Assembly (NCBI RefSeq): GCF_949628215.1
Contig: NC_134280.1
Location: forward strand, 11,667,795 to 11,731,794
DNA: 64,000 nt
Direction of reading: 5' to 3'
DNA from: Phalacrocorax aristotelis
Taxonomy: Eukaryota; Chordata; Aves; Suliformes; Phalacrocoracidae
Positions 10,131 to 22,400 of this stretch are shown here, piece after piece. The notes under the pieces are model-generated. The model was given only the letters and a program-made list of their open reading frames with translations, was not told the DNA's origin and did no database searches. Each line of letters opens with the position of its first letter. The first letter of the stretch is position 1. The position numbers were made by a program, and so were the translations under genes.

Positions 10131-13100
10131 AAATAATGAGGCTGTGCAGGACTATGCTCCTTCTAATAGATAAACAAGGCCTTTTACATTTGATGCTTCT
10201 TTTTTCCTGCCATAAACAAAGATCAAGACAAGAGAACTACTGCATTTATAACTACATATAGCACACTTTTTATTCAATAAAATTAATTTGTCAGTGTTCT
10301 TGATTGCTGTATCTGAGCTTTGACACAGAACATTTTGGTTTTACAGCTTCTGGAAAGTTATTTAGTTATTTCTGCATTCTGTTCAGCACATTATTTCCTG
10401 GAGGAAACTGTTGCCTTTTGCATTGCAAATGATTCGCACTTCCCAAACTGTGACTGTGATAAACGGGAACAACCGGGTAAGAATGGAAGTAAACTCTAAA
10501 AATAAAGGTAATATGCCGGCTCCTGATGTGCATTCACTGTAGACAATAGTTTCAATGTGTAGGACTACACACTTAACCAGTATATGCCAGTGTAGCTGGC
10601 AAAGCTGCACCATTTACACTTGCTGAAGACCTGACCCTCATTTTTGATAGTGGTCTGGGAAATTCTCTTGGTCCTACAAGCTCGCTTCACAGCCAACAGA
10701 TTTTAAGACCTAGATTGGTCTAGTTGCACCCTGAGGCAGCATTGGAAAACCAGGATGTGTTGTAATGACTGAAGAGTCTAGATATGGGAGGTGGTCATTG
10801 CCATAGGACTGGTGGCATACAGCTCTGCCAAACACCCTCCATAGCCAGGTTTGTCACCCTCTGCACACTGATTTCCAGCTGAAGAACATACTGTGGCTCC
10901 CCAAATGGCTGGTGTCTGGGGTTGTTGGCTTTCCCTGGGGGCTCATAGTACAGTCTGCTCACGACTGAAATGCTTTATGCTAACGAGACTTTGGGATTAG
11001 TTTTAGGGTGCCCCCTGAGGAGAAGCTGGGAGAGTAGATGTGGCCTGGGGTGGAGGTTGGACACTGCCTGAGCGGGGAGGCACAGCACTCTGGTGCCAAA
11101 CACTTCCCAGGCATCTCCTTCTCTATTTCTGTCAGTTCCCCGGCAAATGGGAGTTTTGAGGAGGGGCCTGGAGGATGTGAACGAGCTGGGATGGGTGGCT
11201 GGCATGGAAGCAAGCAGCAGGATCCAGCATGGGCTGGAGGCGCAGCCAGAGGGAGGCCTAGGGGGCCCCAAGCATGACCTGGGGCTGGCTCTGACCCTGG
11301 CCACACTTGCAGGCCGGCCCTGCTCCCTGGCTGGGGGCAGTGGGACGGGCCCTGGCTGCTCCCCCACTGCCCTCAGCTCTCAGACAGCGAGCATGGGCTG
11401 CCTCCAGCCCAGGGACCCCCCACAGCACCAGCTCCCGAGGGAACCCCTGGCTTCGCCTGATCCACCGCAGTGCTGTCCCCTGCCCCGGGCAGGCCCACTG
11501 TCCTGGGGAAGGAGGGGGCAGCCCCCATGACCGGGCCTTGGGCCTAGCAATGAACCCCCTGGTGGTGAGGGAAGGTACTGCCATGGGGTCGCTGTGGGGA
11601 CAGGGGGTAGGTGCGAGGAGCAGGCTGCACTGGAGGGGCTTTGGGGCCAGTGGGTCAAAGGAAGATATAGACAAAACACCCCATGGCTCAGGCCTGACAC
11701 CCTGAGCAGGTCTGCGTGGCAGGACACAGAAGGACAAGGCTGCTTGTTCCCCGTGCTGGCAGAGACACCAATTATTTTTGATGTCCATAAGCCACCAATG
11801 TTTCTTGGTTTGGTGCAAGTTAAAAGTTTAGGACAACCCTAAGCTCAGGGATGACTCGAGTAACACTTCTGGTCTCTCCTACCCTCCTACATACCATGGG
11901 ATTAGGACATGAGACTGCATGTCTTGTTCTTAAAAGAAGAGGTAAAACAAAAGCAGGTGAAGTAAGGGGAGAGGCATTTAACATGCAGAGCTGTTACTTC
12001 ACATTCGGAAATGTGTTCATAACCTGCCAGTGTTTGCCAGAGAAGCCCAGCTCCACAGCCATTAGAGGTAGTTTTGCAGGGGATTCACCAATCGGTTGCT
12101 CATCCTTGTCCATGTCTGATAATGATAGGATAACCTGTGTTTATTTCACAGAAAGACTTTACTGGCAGTTGTGGCAGGATCCAGGGTCACCCAGACCTTT
12201 GAAGTGAGAGAAATGACACCTTGGCCTGAAAAGCAGGAACTGGAAATGACTGTGGGCTACCTAATTTCTAATGGTCTCAGGCAGGGTGTTTTACTGGAGC
12301 ACAAAGTAGAACACACACACCGTGCAGCTAGAGAACTTGGGCAGGTAAGGCACCTAAATATAAGAGGGTTTGGGAAAACCAGATCCTGCCTGCAGAGACC
12401 TTTTTCCCACCTTTATCTCTGTCTAGGAATTTTCAGAGGCTTCCTGGATGCAGTGTCTAAAAGTCTCTGTCTCCCACCTATTTTCCCTGTGTCACAGCTG
12501 TGTTAGTTGCTCCATGGCCTTCTGGGCTATTTCTCACTTCTAGATCTCCTGTGGGCTCCCTACTCCAGCCTGGCCATCCCTGCTTCCAAGCAGCTCCCTG
12601 GCACAAACACGCTTCCTCTCAAGAAAGGAGGGCAGCCACCCAGATAGAGTCAAACACCTGCTGGCTGTCCTGCCTGCTCTCCCTTCTCTTGCCACACCAC
12701 TTTAGTGAGCCCATATAACACACATAAGATGGCAGCAAAAAAACCAGCCATAACTGCTTCCAGAAGGGCCAAAGTCAGTCCTGTTTATTTGATGTCAGAG
12801 ATGCAGGTATTCTCTTTTGCTTTTTACCCTGTTGAGCAGAAAGAAGTGCTCTGGCATAAAATTTTGCTTATAAGGAAAGAACAATTTGAGTCTGAGGCAT
12901 AGAGCTTGTCTGTACTGGTAATTTACTGCAAGGGAAGTGAGCATGTGGATCCCAGGTACTCTGCCCAATTGCATGCACTGGGATGGGATAGCTTCTTCCA
13001 CTTTAAGAACAGATTATTCAGGCTTCTCCATTTAATTTACACTGAAGGTGTCAGTATGAAGACCTGGCAGGGAATGGTTGATGTTCTGTCAGTTCTCATG

Positions 13101-13368
13101 CTAGTTTATTTAGCAGTAACTCCTTTGTGTCAACAGGTGTCAAGCATTTATGACTTAAAGGAAGAACACTGCAGGTCCAGAAATCTCCTCCCAGCCTGAT
13201 GAGGAAGAAAACCACAGCTTGGATCTATCATTTGCTGCTTGCCACCACGACGTCAGCTCAGGGCTGAACTCTCTACCTGTGGCCGGGACCTTAAATGAGC
13301 TGACACCAGAAGAGAAAAACACTTTCTCTTAGGTTTAGCAGCAAGTAGCAGCAGCAACGGAAGCAGCA
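10131..13368. other. Intergenic region and presumed MUC13 5' flank / 5'UTR
   Basis: There is no recognisable coding exon. It contains the GC-rich block listed separately. The last few hundred bases should hold the MUC13 promoter and 5'UTR. A CTTTCTCTTAG at 13322-13332 looks like a splice acceptor, so the start codon may lie in a second, 5'-spliced exon. That is unproven, and no TATA box or CpG island could be assigned. Confidence 0.4.
11030..11720. other. Isolated GC-rich block of unknown nature
   Basis: About 700 bp rich in G and C but poor in CpG, in otherwise AT-rich DNA. Open frames of 110-186 codons occur on both strands, which is expected when stop codons are rare through base composition. 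None shows a recognisable domain, and no terminal repeats were found. It lies about 1.7 kb 5' of the MUC13 start codon. Confidence 0.5.
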
Positions 13369-13426
13369 ATGAGATACCGTGTATTCCTCACTGTGTTGCT
13401 CACCCTGCTGTTGAGCCTTTCGAAAG
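13369..13426 (+). CDS. MUC13: MUC13 exon with start codon and signal peptide
   Basis: ATG at 13369 has G at -3. It encodes [19 protein letters not shown], a short basic start then a Leu-rich core, typical of a signal peptide. It ends AAAG before the donor GTAAGA at 13427, phase 1, so it can join any of the phase-1 mucin exons or the EGF exon directly. Confidence 0.88.
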
Positions 13427-16400
13427 GTAAGAAACACTATCTTCTGTTCTGGGACTTATCAGGGCAGCTATTCTGTAGCAGTGAATGAATTGCCTACTTT
13501 CAGCAGGTGCTGAGAGACTGGAAGTCAGTGGCAATACGCAATTCAGCATGTCTAGGTTTTAATTAATTAACAATGAAAAGTGTCACTGCAAGCCAACAGT
13601 TTTACTTGTTCACAGAACAATGCAAAATCACTGGTGCTTGTGATTAATCTAATTTAGCCTATTTCAAGAGCAGTTTTCAGGACCTGCACATAAAACCCAG
13701 GTAATTCCAGCTCCATTATAGTCATAACAAAGGTGCAACTGTTCCATCCCAGTACCCAGGGAAAGGAGTGCTGTTGCTGGCCTTCCAGTCAGGGGCTCCT
13801 TAAACAATTAGTCTGGAAAGTAGCACCACCTGAGCTGGCTCGCAGAACATTTGCTCCCTCCTGTTGAAATTAATTAACAGGAACTTCACCACCAACTTGG
13901 GGGGCAGAGGGTCACACCATGGTCTATTCAAACAGAAGGGCAGATGTCATTCCTTAAGCCACTTACTACTTTCTCTGGCATTGTGACAAACTTGGTAGTT
14001 GTGGGCCAGAGCCTCCGCCCAAAATTGCCTGTGCCCAGTATTCAGTGACAAATATGAGGGAGCAAATGCATTATTAGAAGTAGAGTTAAGGCAACAATAT
14101 GAAGAGTTCTGAGGTGTCTTGAAGCTGCGAGAGGACAGGAACTCCCAGCTAATATGGAGATAAAATTACAGAGATAAGAGGCAAATGAAGAGCTTCACTG
14201 ATACTATTAAGCTTGCAAATGGTGACAGGCGGTTGTGGGTCTCTGTTGACTATGGTGAGTGAGCATATGTATTTCCAGCAACATCTACAACATGCTACAG
14301 ACCAATTTTTAACTATAAATCATAAACATAGACCTCTTCAAGGTTGTCGGTTGGTTTTCTGTTTGGAGGCTTGTGGGTGACAGCAAGATGTGAAAAATCT
14401 TGACCCAAGAGCTACTGAATGCAATGTGAGTCTTTCACTTACTTGAACCGACTTTGCATCAGAATGGGCATGCCCAGAAACCTCTTTCATTCTAAGCAAA
14501 CAGTGTAAAAGCTTTGAAAGATATGTCTATTTGAATAGTCCTGGCAGAGATCCTGTCCTGCTCAGCAGCCAGATGTCTCTGTTATTCCATAACCTCAGTT
14601 GTAACATCCATTTCTTTATCTCTCTAGTAAACGCCTAAGTCTATTAACACATCTTGTTTCCTTGCACAGAAGGTTGAGTATAAGCAGAGAGCGCCATAAA
14701 ATAGCTACCTTTGCTCAGGTTTCCTTTGACAAGCCCATCAGCAAGTTTCAATTGCGGCTCATGTGCTCTTCTGTCACCACGGATGCAATTCTTCCTGAGT
14801 CCAAAGGGTACTCCTGGGCAACTGTTAGCCAGAGCCTCTACAAGGCTAACAGTTGTTGTAGACTAAGGACTAGCCCTGTAAGAGGGTACTGCCCCAACAT
14901 CCATTTTGAGAAGGCAGTCTAAACCTGTATCAGGAATAGTGTGGCCAGCAGGAGTAGGGAAGTGATCGTGCCCCTGTACTCAGCACTGGTGAGGCCACAC
15001 CTCAAATACTGTGTTCAGTTCTGGGCCCCTCACTACAAGAAAGACATGGAGGTGCTGGAGTGTGTCCAGAGAAGGGCAACAAAGCTGGTGAAGGGTCTGG
15101 AAAGCATGTCTTGTGGGGAGCGGCTGAGGGAACTGGGGTGGTTTAGTCTGGAGGAGGCTTAGACGAGACCTTATCACTCTCTACTTCTCCCAGGTAACAA
15201 GTGATAGGAACGGAGGAAACGGCCTCAAATTACACCAGGGGCAGTGTAGATTGGATATTAGGAAAAATTTCTTCACTGAAAGGGTTGTCAAGTATTGGAA
15301 CAGGCTGCCCAGGGAAGTGGTTAAGTCACCATCCCTGGAGGTATTTAAAAGATACGTAGATGTGGTACTTGGGGACGTGGTTTAGTGGTGGACTTGGCAG
15401 TGTTAGGTTCGTGGTTGGACTCGATGACCTTCAACATCTTTTGCAACCTAAATGATTCTGTGATTCTAATACTCCTAAACCATGGCCTGTGGCCAACATA
15501 GATTCATATTAGCAGGGTTATAGGAAAAGTGTAAATTTCTTCACATTGATGGGAACAAATAATGCTGCCTGTAGGTGTCAGTGCCCAGTGGAGGCAGAAG
15601 CCTTGGCAGAGAACTGGCGCAATTGCTTGTGTTTCCTCTTCACCTAGAGGGCGCTAATTGATTACTTCAGGTGTCTCTTTGATATGCCTCTTTTATGTCT
15701 GCTTTATTGATCAGAAGAAAAAAGTTTCTAAAATTTATCTCACTTTGAATTTTCAAAGCTCTACAATGCTCTTGAAAAGCGGGGTCTATTTTTCAAACGT
15801 TTCTTGAGGTTTGCAATATTTTTTTAATATACCAGCTATAAGAATGTGTTAGCGACGAACATTTTAGCCACAAATACATTAATCCTCCAGCTGCATGCTG
15901 TTAATGACTTGGATTAAATTATGATTGCAGCAGCATTAACTCAGAGGAAATATGTTTATTCCTAACTCATGTATTACCTAATTCAGATTAAAGTTAGATT
16001 ACATGATCCAAACTGGCCATTTGATGGTATCACACATTTATCAGCAAGGCTATTTTATTTTTGTTTTTCTTAATTCTAGACAAAAATACTGCAAAACATT
16101 CCATATATCAAGAGTTAAGAATGGCACAGTTTAAATATAAAATAAACATTCTAAAAATAAATAGATAAAATACTTCAGAAGACTAAACACTGTAACAAGT
16201 AATGCTGAAAACAAAATGTGAGGAAAATTTCCTTCAAATCTTATCTGTTATCAGCCAAGTTTCTCTTAATTCAGAAAGAATTATAACAACGATGGAAAAA
16301 AAAAAAAGACAAAAAATAATGTATACTGTATTACCGGCATGGAAGTGTAGTCCTGGAAAAAGGGTCTTCATTATACTGATGATAATTTAGCAGAATATGC

Positions 16401-19400
16401 ATTCTTTGAATAAAAATACTCTGCTTTGAATGTCCATTTGAATTTGTTACAACATAGGAGAAGGTGTTAGCAAAGGCAGTCATTCTTCCACTGCTGCTCT
16501 GAAAGAGTCCATATCGGGTTTTTAATGATGCTTCTCCTGAGAGCATCTTCCACAGCTGCAAAATATCTATATATGCGTATCTTGCAGCAAATACATTCTT
16601 TGTGGATTTAGCTGAAGTCTAGAGTAGAGTCTGAAGAGTCACTGTGAACATATTAAATGTGGAGTGCAAAGTAACGTAAATCTAATGAAAAAAAGAGCAA
16701 TGATTTAAGACACATGATGGTAAAAGCACTGCTTGTATATGGGATGAGAAAAGCAAACTGAAATTGCAAGAGAAGGTTGCAAGAGTAGCACAAGGTCAGA
16801 CTAGAACTCTGCTAGCCCTCAGGCATGACCATATGTGCAAACTGAAGGGGTATCCTTGACTATGCTCTGACAACCAGCAATGGCCCTGCTGTGATGCCTA
16901 AGGAAGGCAGAAGGAGCATCTTGCAGGACGACATCCATGTGCCAACAACTCAGCATGCTACAATTGACTAGAGGGGGAAGGCAAGAAGGGGACAAAAATG
17001 CTCTTGGTGGGAAGGAGCATAAAACCAGGGTGTGGGAGAAGGACCACAACGGAAAACATGAAACCTATGAGGGATCATGGCCAGGGAGAGCCCAGAGGCA
17101 GGGCAGGGCTGCCCAGGGCTGCGTCTGCTCAGTCCCCCCACGCAGGTCCCTCACTTACCTGCTCAGAGCTTGTCCTGCACACAGACGCAGAGTTCCCCAA
17201 GACATTTCCTCCACCCAACACTAATCAGTGCTATCATCTCTCTTCTTTTCCCTTCATCAGAAAGTGTCCCTACAGAAACTCCCAATCCATCTGCAACAAC
17301 AACCCAAACAACTTCAGGTAAGGAGCAAAATGCCCCCCGGCAGGCCCTTATGAGGACAGATTGGAGTAACTCATTCCAAGGGAGCTCTGCAGCCCCATGG
17401 GCAGGGACGTGTTCTCCTGCCCGTGTTTTGCCGAGTTCCTCTTGCAGGGGAGATGCTCCTATGGCTTGTGGGAGCACGGGCAGGGAAGGAGCCAGGGCAC
17501 ACACCAGCATGAAGCTGATTGCCAGGGACAGTGGCTGGAACCACAGAGCAATCCCTTCCATGAATCCTCCGTGCCCCTGCAAGCCATGTCTCAGTGGGGT
17601 GCTGGAGAGCCCCCTCCCAGAGGGTCAAAGCTCCTTCTGGGGTCACTGTGAGGATGGGAAGCCTGCCCACCCCCTCAGCTCTTCCTGCATTGTGATCTTG
17701 GATGAGTGCATCCTTCCTACTGGCACCCCACTTTCCCATGACACCTGCCCACCAGCTGGAAAGACTGGCTGCCTGAGACTTTCTCCTAAATGATATTGGG
17801 GAGAAGGTCACTATGGGGAGCGGAGGGTGTGCAGGCTGTGTGCAGTCTGATGGCACCCTCCGCCTGCTCTGGCAGTCGGTGCTGGCTCTGTGGTGCTGCC
17901 TTGGGCAGGTGGAGGGAGCTTTCCTGCAGGGAGACACGCGTGTGCCGGTGGCCGAGCGCCTGTGGCCAGCAAGTGCAGTTGAGCTGGGGACAATAGACTG
18001 CCCGTGTGAGGCACGTGGTCAGGCCCTGGGATCTGGAGGAGAACAGGTCATGGGCACGTCAGACTGCACAGGCATCATGGCCAGGGAGAGCCCAGAGGCA
18101 GGGCAGGGCTGCCCAGGGCTGCGTCTGCTCAGTCCCCCCACGCAGGTCCCTCACTTACCTGCTCAGAGCTTGTCCTGCACACAGACGCAGAGTTCCCCAA
18201 GACATTTCCTCCACCCAACACTAATCAGTGCTATCATCTCTCTTCTTTTCCCTTCATCAGAAAGTGTCCCTACAGAAACTCCCAATCCATCTGCAACAAC
18301 AACCCAAACAACTTCAGGTAAGGAGCAAAATGCCCCCCGGCAGGCCCTTATGAGGACAGATTGGAGTAACTCATTCCAAGGGAGCTCTGCAGCCCCATGG
18401 GCAGGGACGTGTTCTCCTGCCCGTGTTTTGCCGAGTTCCTCTTGCAGGGGAGATGCTCCTATGGCTTGTGGGAGCACGGGCAGGGAAGGAGCCAGGGCAC
18501 ACACCAGCATGAAGCTGATTGCCAGGGACAGTGGCTGGAACCACAGAGCAATCCCTTCCATGAATCCTCCGTGCCCCTGCAAGCCATGTCTCAGTGGGGT
18601 GCTGGAGAGCCCCCTCCCAGAGGGTCAAAGCTCCTTCTGGGGTCACTGTGAGGATGGGAAGCCTGCCCACCCCCTCAGCTCTTCCTGCATTGTGATCTTG
18701 GATGAGTGCATCCTTCCTACTGGCACCCCACTTTCCCATGACACCTGCCCACCAGCTGGAAAGACTGGCTGCCTGAGACTTTCTCCTAAATGATATTGGG
18801 GAGAAGGTCACTATGGGGAGCGGAGGGTGTGCAGGCTGTGTGCAGTCTGATGGCACCCTCCGCCTGCTCTGGCAGTCGGTGCTGGCTCTGTGGTGCTGCC
18901 TTGGGCAGGTGGAGGGAGCTTTCCTGCAGGGAGACACGCGTGTGCCGGTGGCCGAGCGCCTGTGGCCAGCAAGTGCAGTTGAGCTGGGGACAATAGACTG
19001 CCCGTGTGAGGCACGTGGTCAGGCCCTGGGATCTGGAGGAGAACAGGTCATGGGCACGTCAGACTGCACAGGCATCATGGCCAGGGAGAGCCCAGAGGCA
19101 GGGCAGGGCTGCCCAGGGCTGCGTCTGCTCAGTCCCCCCACGCAGGTCCCTCACTTACCTGCTCAGAGCTTGTCCTGCACACAGACGCAGAGTTCCCCAA
19201 GACATTTCCTCCACCCAACACTAATCAGTGCTATCATCTCTCTTCTTTTCCCTTCATCAGAAAGTGTCCCTACAGAAACTCCCAATCCATCTGCAACAAC
19301 AACCCAAACAACTTCAGGTAAGGAGCAAAATGCCCCCCGGCAGGCCCTTATGAGGACAGATTGGAGTAACTCATTCCAAGGGAGCTCTGCAGCCCCATGG

Positions 19401-22400
19401 GCAGGGACGTGTTCTCCTGCCCGTGTTTTGCCGAGTTCCTCTTGCAGGGGAGATGCTCCTATGGCTTGTGGGAGCACGGGCAGGGAAGGAGCCAGGGCAC
19501 ACACCAGCATGAAGCTGATTGCCAGGGACAGTGGCTGGAACCACAGAGCAATCCCTTCCATGAATCCTCCGTGCCCCTGCAAGCCATGTCTCAGTGGGGT
19601 GCTGGAGAGCCCCCTCCCAGAGGGTCAAAGCTCCTTCTGGGGTCACTGTGAGGATGGGAAGCCTGCCCACCCCCTCAGCTCTTCCTGCATTGTGATCTTG
19701 GATGAGTGCATCCTTCCTACTGGCACCCCACTTTCCCATGACACCTGCCCACCAGCTGGAAAGACTGGCTGCCTGAGACTTTCTCCTAAATGATATTGGG
19801 GAGAAGGTCACTATGGGGAGCGGAGGGTGTGCAGGCTGTGTGCAGTCTGATGGCACCCTCCGCCTGCTCTGGCAGTCGGTGCTGGCTCTGTGGTGCTGCC
19901 TTGGGCAGGTGGAGGGAGCTTTCCTGCAGGGAGACACGCGTGTGCCGGTGGCCGAGCGCCTGTGGCCAGCAAGTGCAGTTGAGCTGGGGACAATAGACTG
20001 CCCGTGTGAGGCACGTGGTCAGGCCCTGGGATCTGGAGGAGAACAGGTCATGGGCACGTCAGACTGCACAGGCATCATGGCCAGGGAGAGCCCAGAGGCA
20101 GGGCAGGGCTGCCCAGGGCTGCGTCTGCTCAGTCCCCCCACGCAGGTCCCTCACTTACCTGCTCAGAGCTTGTCCTGCACACAGACGCAGAGTTCCCCAA
20201 GACATTTCCTCCACCCAACACTAATCAGTGCTATCATCTCTCTTCTTTTCCCTTCATCAGAAAGTGTCCCTACAGAAACTCCCAATCCATCTGCAACAAC
20301 AACCCAAACAACTTCAGGTAAGGAGCAAAATGCCCCCCGGCAGGCCCTTATGAGGACAGATTGGAGTAACTCATTCCAAGGGAGCTCTGCAGCCCCATGG
20401 GCAGGGACGTGTTCTCCTGCCCGTGTTTTGCCGAGTTCCTCTTGCAGGGGAGATGCTCCTATGGCTTGTGGGAGCACGGGCAGGGAAGGAGCCAGGGCAC
20501 ACACCAGCATGAAGCTGATTGCCAGGGACAGTGGCTGGAACCACAGAGCAATCCCTTCCATGAATCCTCCGTGCCCCTGCAAGCCATGTCTCAGTGGGGT
20601 GCTGGAGAGCCCCCTCCCAGAGGGTCAAAGCTCCTTCTGGGGTCACTGTGAGGATGGGAAGCCTGCCCACCCCCTCAGCTCTTCCTGCATTGTGATCTTG
20701 GATGAGTGCATCCTTCCTACTGGCACCCCACTTTCCCATGACACCTGCCCACCAGCTGGAAAGACTGGCTGCCTGAGACTTTCTCCTAAATGATATTGGG
20801 GAGAAGGTCACTATGGGGAGCGGAGGGTGTGCAGGCTGTGTGCAGTCTGATGGCACCCTCCGCCTGCTCTGGCAGTCGGTGCTGGCTCTGTGGTGCTGCC
20901 TTGGGCAGGTGGAGGGAGCTTTCCTGCAGGGAGACACGCGTGTGCCGGTGGCCGAGCGCCTGTGGCCAGCAAGTGCAGTTGAGCTGGGGACAATAGACTG
21001 CCCGTGTGAGGCACGTGGTCAGGCCCTGGGATCTGGAGGAGAACAGGTCATGGGCACGTCAGACTGCACAGGCATCATGGCCAGGGAGAGCCCAGAGGCA
21101 GGGCAGGGCTGCCCAGGGCTGCGTCTGCTCAGTCCCCCCACGCAGGTCCCTCACTTACCTGCTCAGAGCTTGTCCTGCACACAGACGCAGAGTTCCCCAA
21201 GACATTTCCTCCACCCAACACTAATCAGTGCTATCATCTCTCTTCTTTTCCCTTCATCAGAAAGTGTCCCTACAGAAACTCCCAATCCATCTGCAACAAC
21301 AACCCAAACAACTTCAGGTAAGGAGCAAAATGCCCCCCGGCAGGCCCTTATGAGGACAGATTGGAGTAACTCATTCCAAGGGAGCTCTGCAGCCCCATGG
21401 GCAGGGACGTGTTCTCCTGCCCGTGTTTTGCCGAGTTCCTCTTGCAGGGGAGATGCTCCTATGGCTTGTGGGAGCACGGGCAGGGAAGGAGCCAGGGCAC
21501 ACACCAGCATGAAGCTGATTGCCAGGGACAGTGGCTGGAACCACAGAGCAATCCCTTCCATGAATCCTCCGTGCCCCTGAAAGCCCCTATCGCACTGGGA
21601 TATTCCAGGTCAGAGAGAGTGCTCCAGTCAACGCTGTTTCTACTGTCCACTCTCATCTGCTGGCTTTTGCTGCAAGGGGAATGTGTTGAAGATCTTTTCA
21701 CAAGCTTTGTTGCTTTCTACTTGGGGTGTCTGCCTCTAAAAAAGTACTTGGTTTCAGTAGGATCTCTGGAAATGAAATATCTGGAGATAAGTCCTCTAGC
21801 CAATGAAAGTTCATTATGTTTTTTTCTCTCTACTTTTGGAGGGGTAAAAGAGTGTTACTGTATTTTTTCCCCATTGTGCTGAAAATCTCTACCTCATCTA
21901 TGAGAATGTATCTGTGGTTTTAAGTGAAAGAAACCAGGCAGGGTTAAAAATAGAATGTTGTGACTTGGAACAGATCTGGAATTATTATCCTATAGGTAAC
22001 ATATATTGAAATATAACTTTTAGTTACTTATAAACCAATATATTTTTTAAAGATTTGTAATATGTAATTTAAAATCCTTACAGAATATTTAATTACTTAG
22101 AGAAAGTAAAACTGTCACCATTTTAGGCAAAAAGCATACCCTATAAAAAATTAAATTTCAAATATATTTGAGATAATTGTAATATCCTACTGCTCTCTAA
22201 ATTTCTTTTTTTCTGGTGGATTTGCTCTCACACCTTCCTAAGACTTTCCTCTTTCTTATTGCTGTGCATGTTTCCAGGCTAGTCTCTCACAGGATTATTT
22301 TCAAGGAAGGATTAGCTGGAAGTTTTCCTGTAGTGCAACTAGTACCTGGGCTGGCTCTGGACAGAGGCATAAGCCACAGGATGCTCTGGGTACACAGAAG

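Larger units (their letters stand above)
17074..21579 (+). repeat. MUC13: 1000-bp perfect tandem array, 4.5 copies, one mucin exon per copy
   Basis: The block starting ATCATGGCCAGGGAGAGCCC at 17074 recurs at 18074, 19074, 20074 and 21074. The period is exactly 1000 bp, and I saw no substitution or indel between copies. Identity with the next unit stops at 21579, so there are five copies of the first 506 bp (with the exon) and four of the remaining 494 bp. Each unit carries a polypyrimidine tract plus CAG acceptor, a 57-nt exon and a CAG|GTAAGG donor. Long open frames shared by all units on both strands (up to 326 and 188 codons) are by-products of GC-rich composition and unit identity, not separate genes. 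It is either a very recent or homogenised expansion or an assembly artefact. Confidence 0.97.

Noticed and set aside
11093-11818. Possible gene in overlapping 110-186-codon frames
   Set aside because: Frames are open on both strands at once through GC-rich composition; no domain, no start context or splice partner is convincing.
14941-15162. 73-codon frame with reverse-transcriptase-like residues
   Set aside because: It is the ORF2 tail of a truncated CR1 copy, not a host gene.
17371-20937. Repeated minus-strand frame of 188 codons and plus-strand frame of 326 codons in each 1000-bp unit
   Set aside because: They overlap the spliced exon and introns, have no recognisable domain and exist only because the unit is GC-rich and copied. 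Splice-site and phase evidence supports the 57-nt exon instead.
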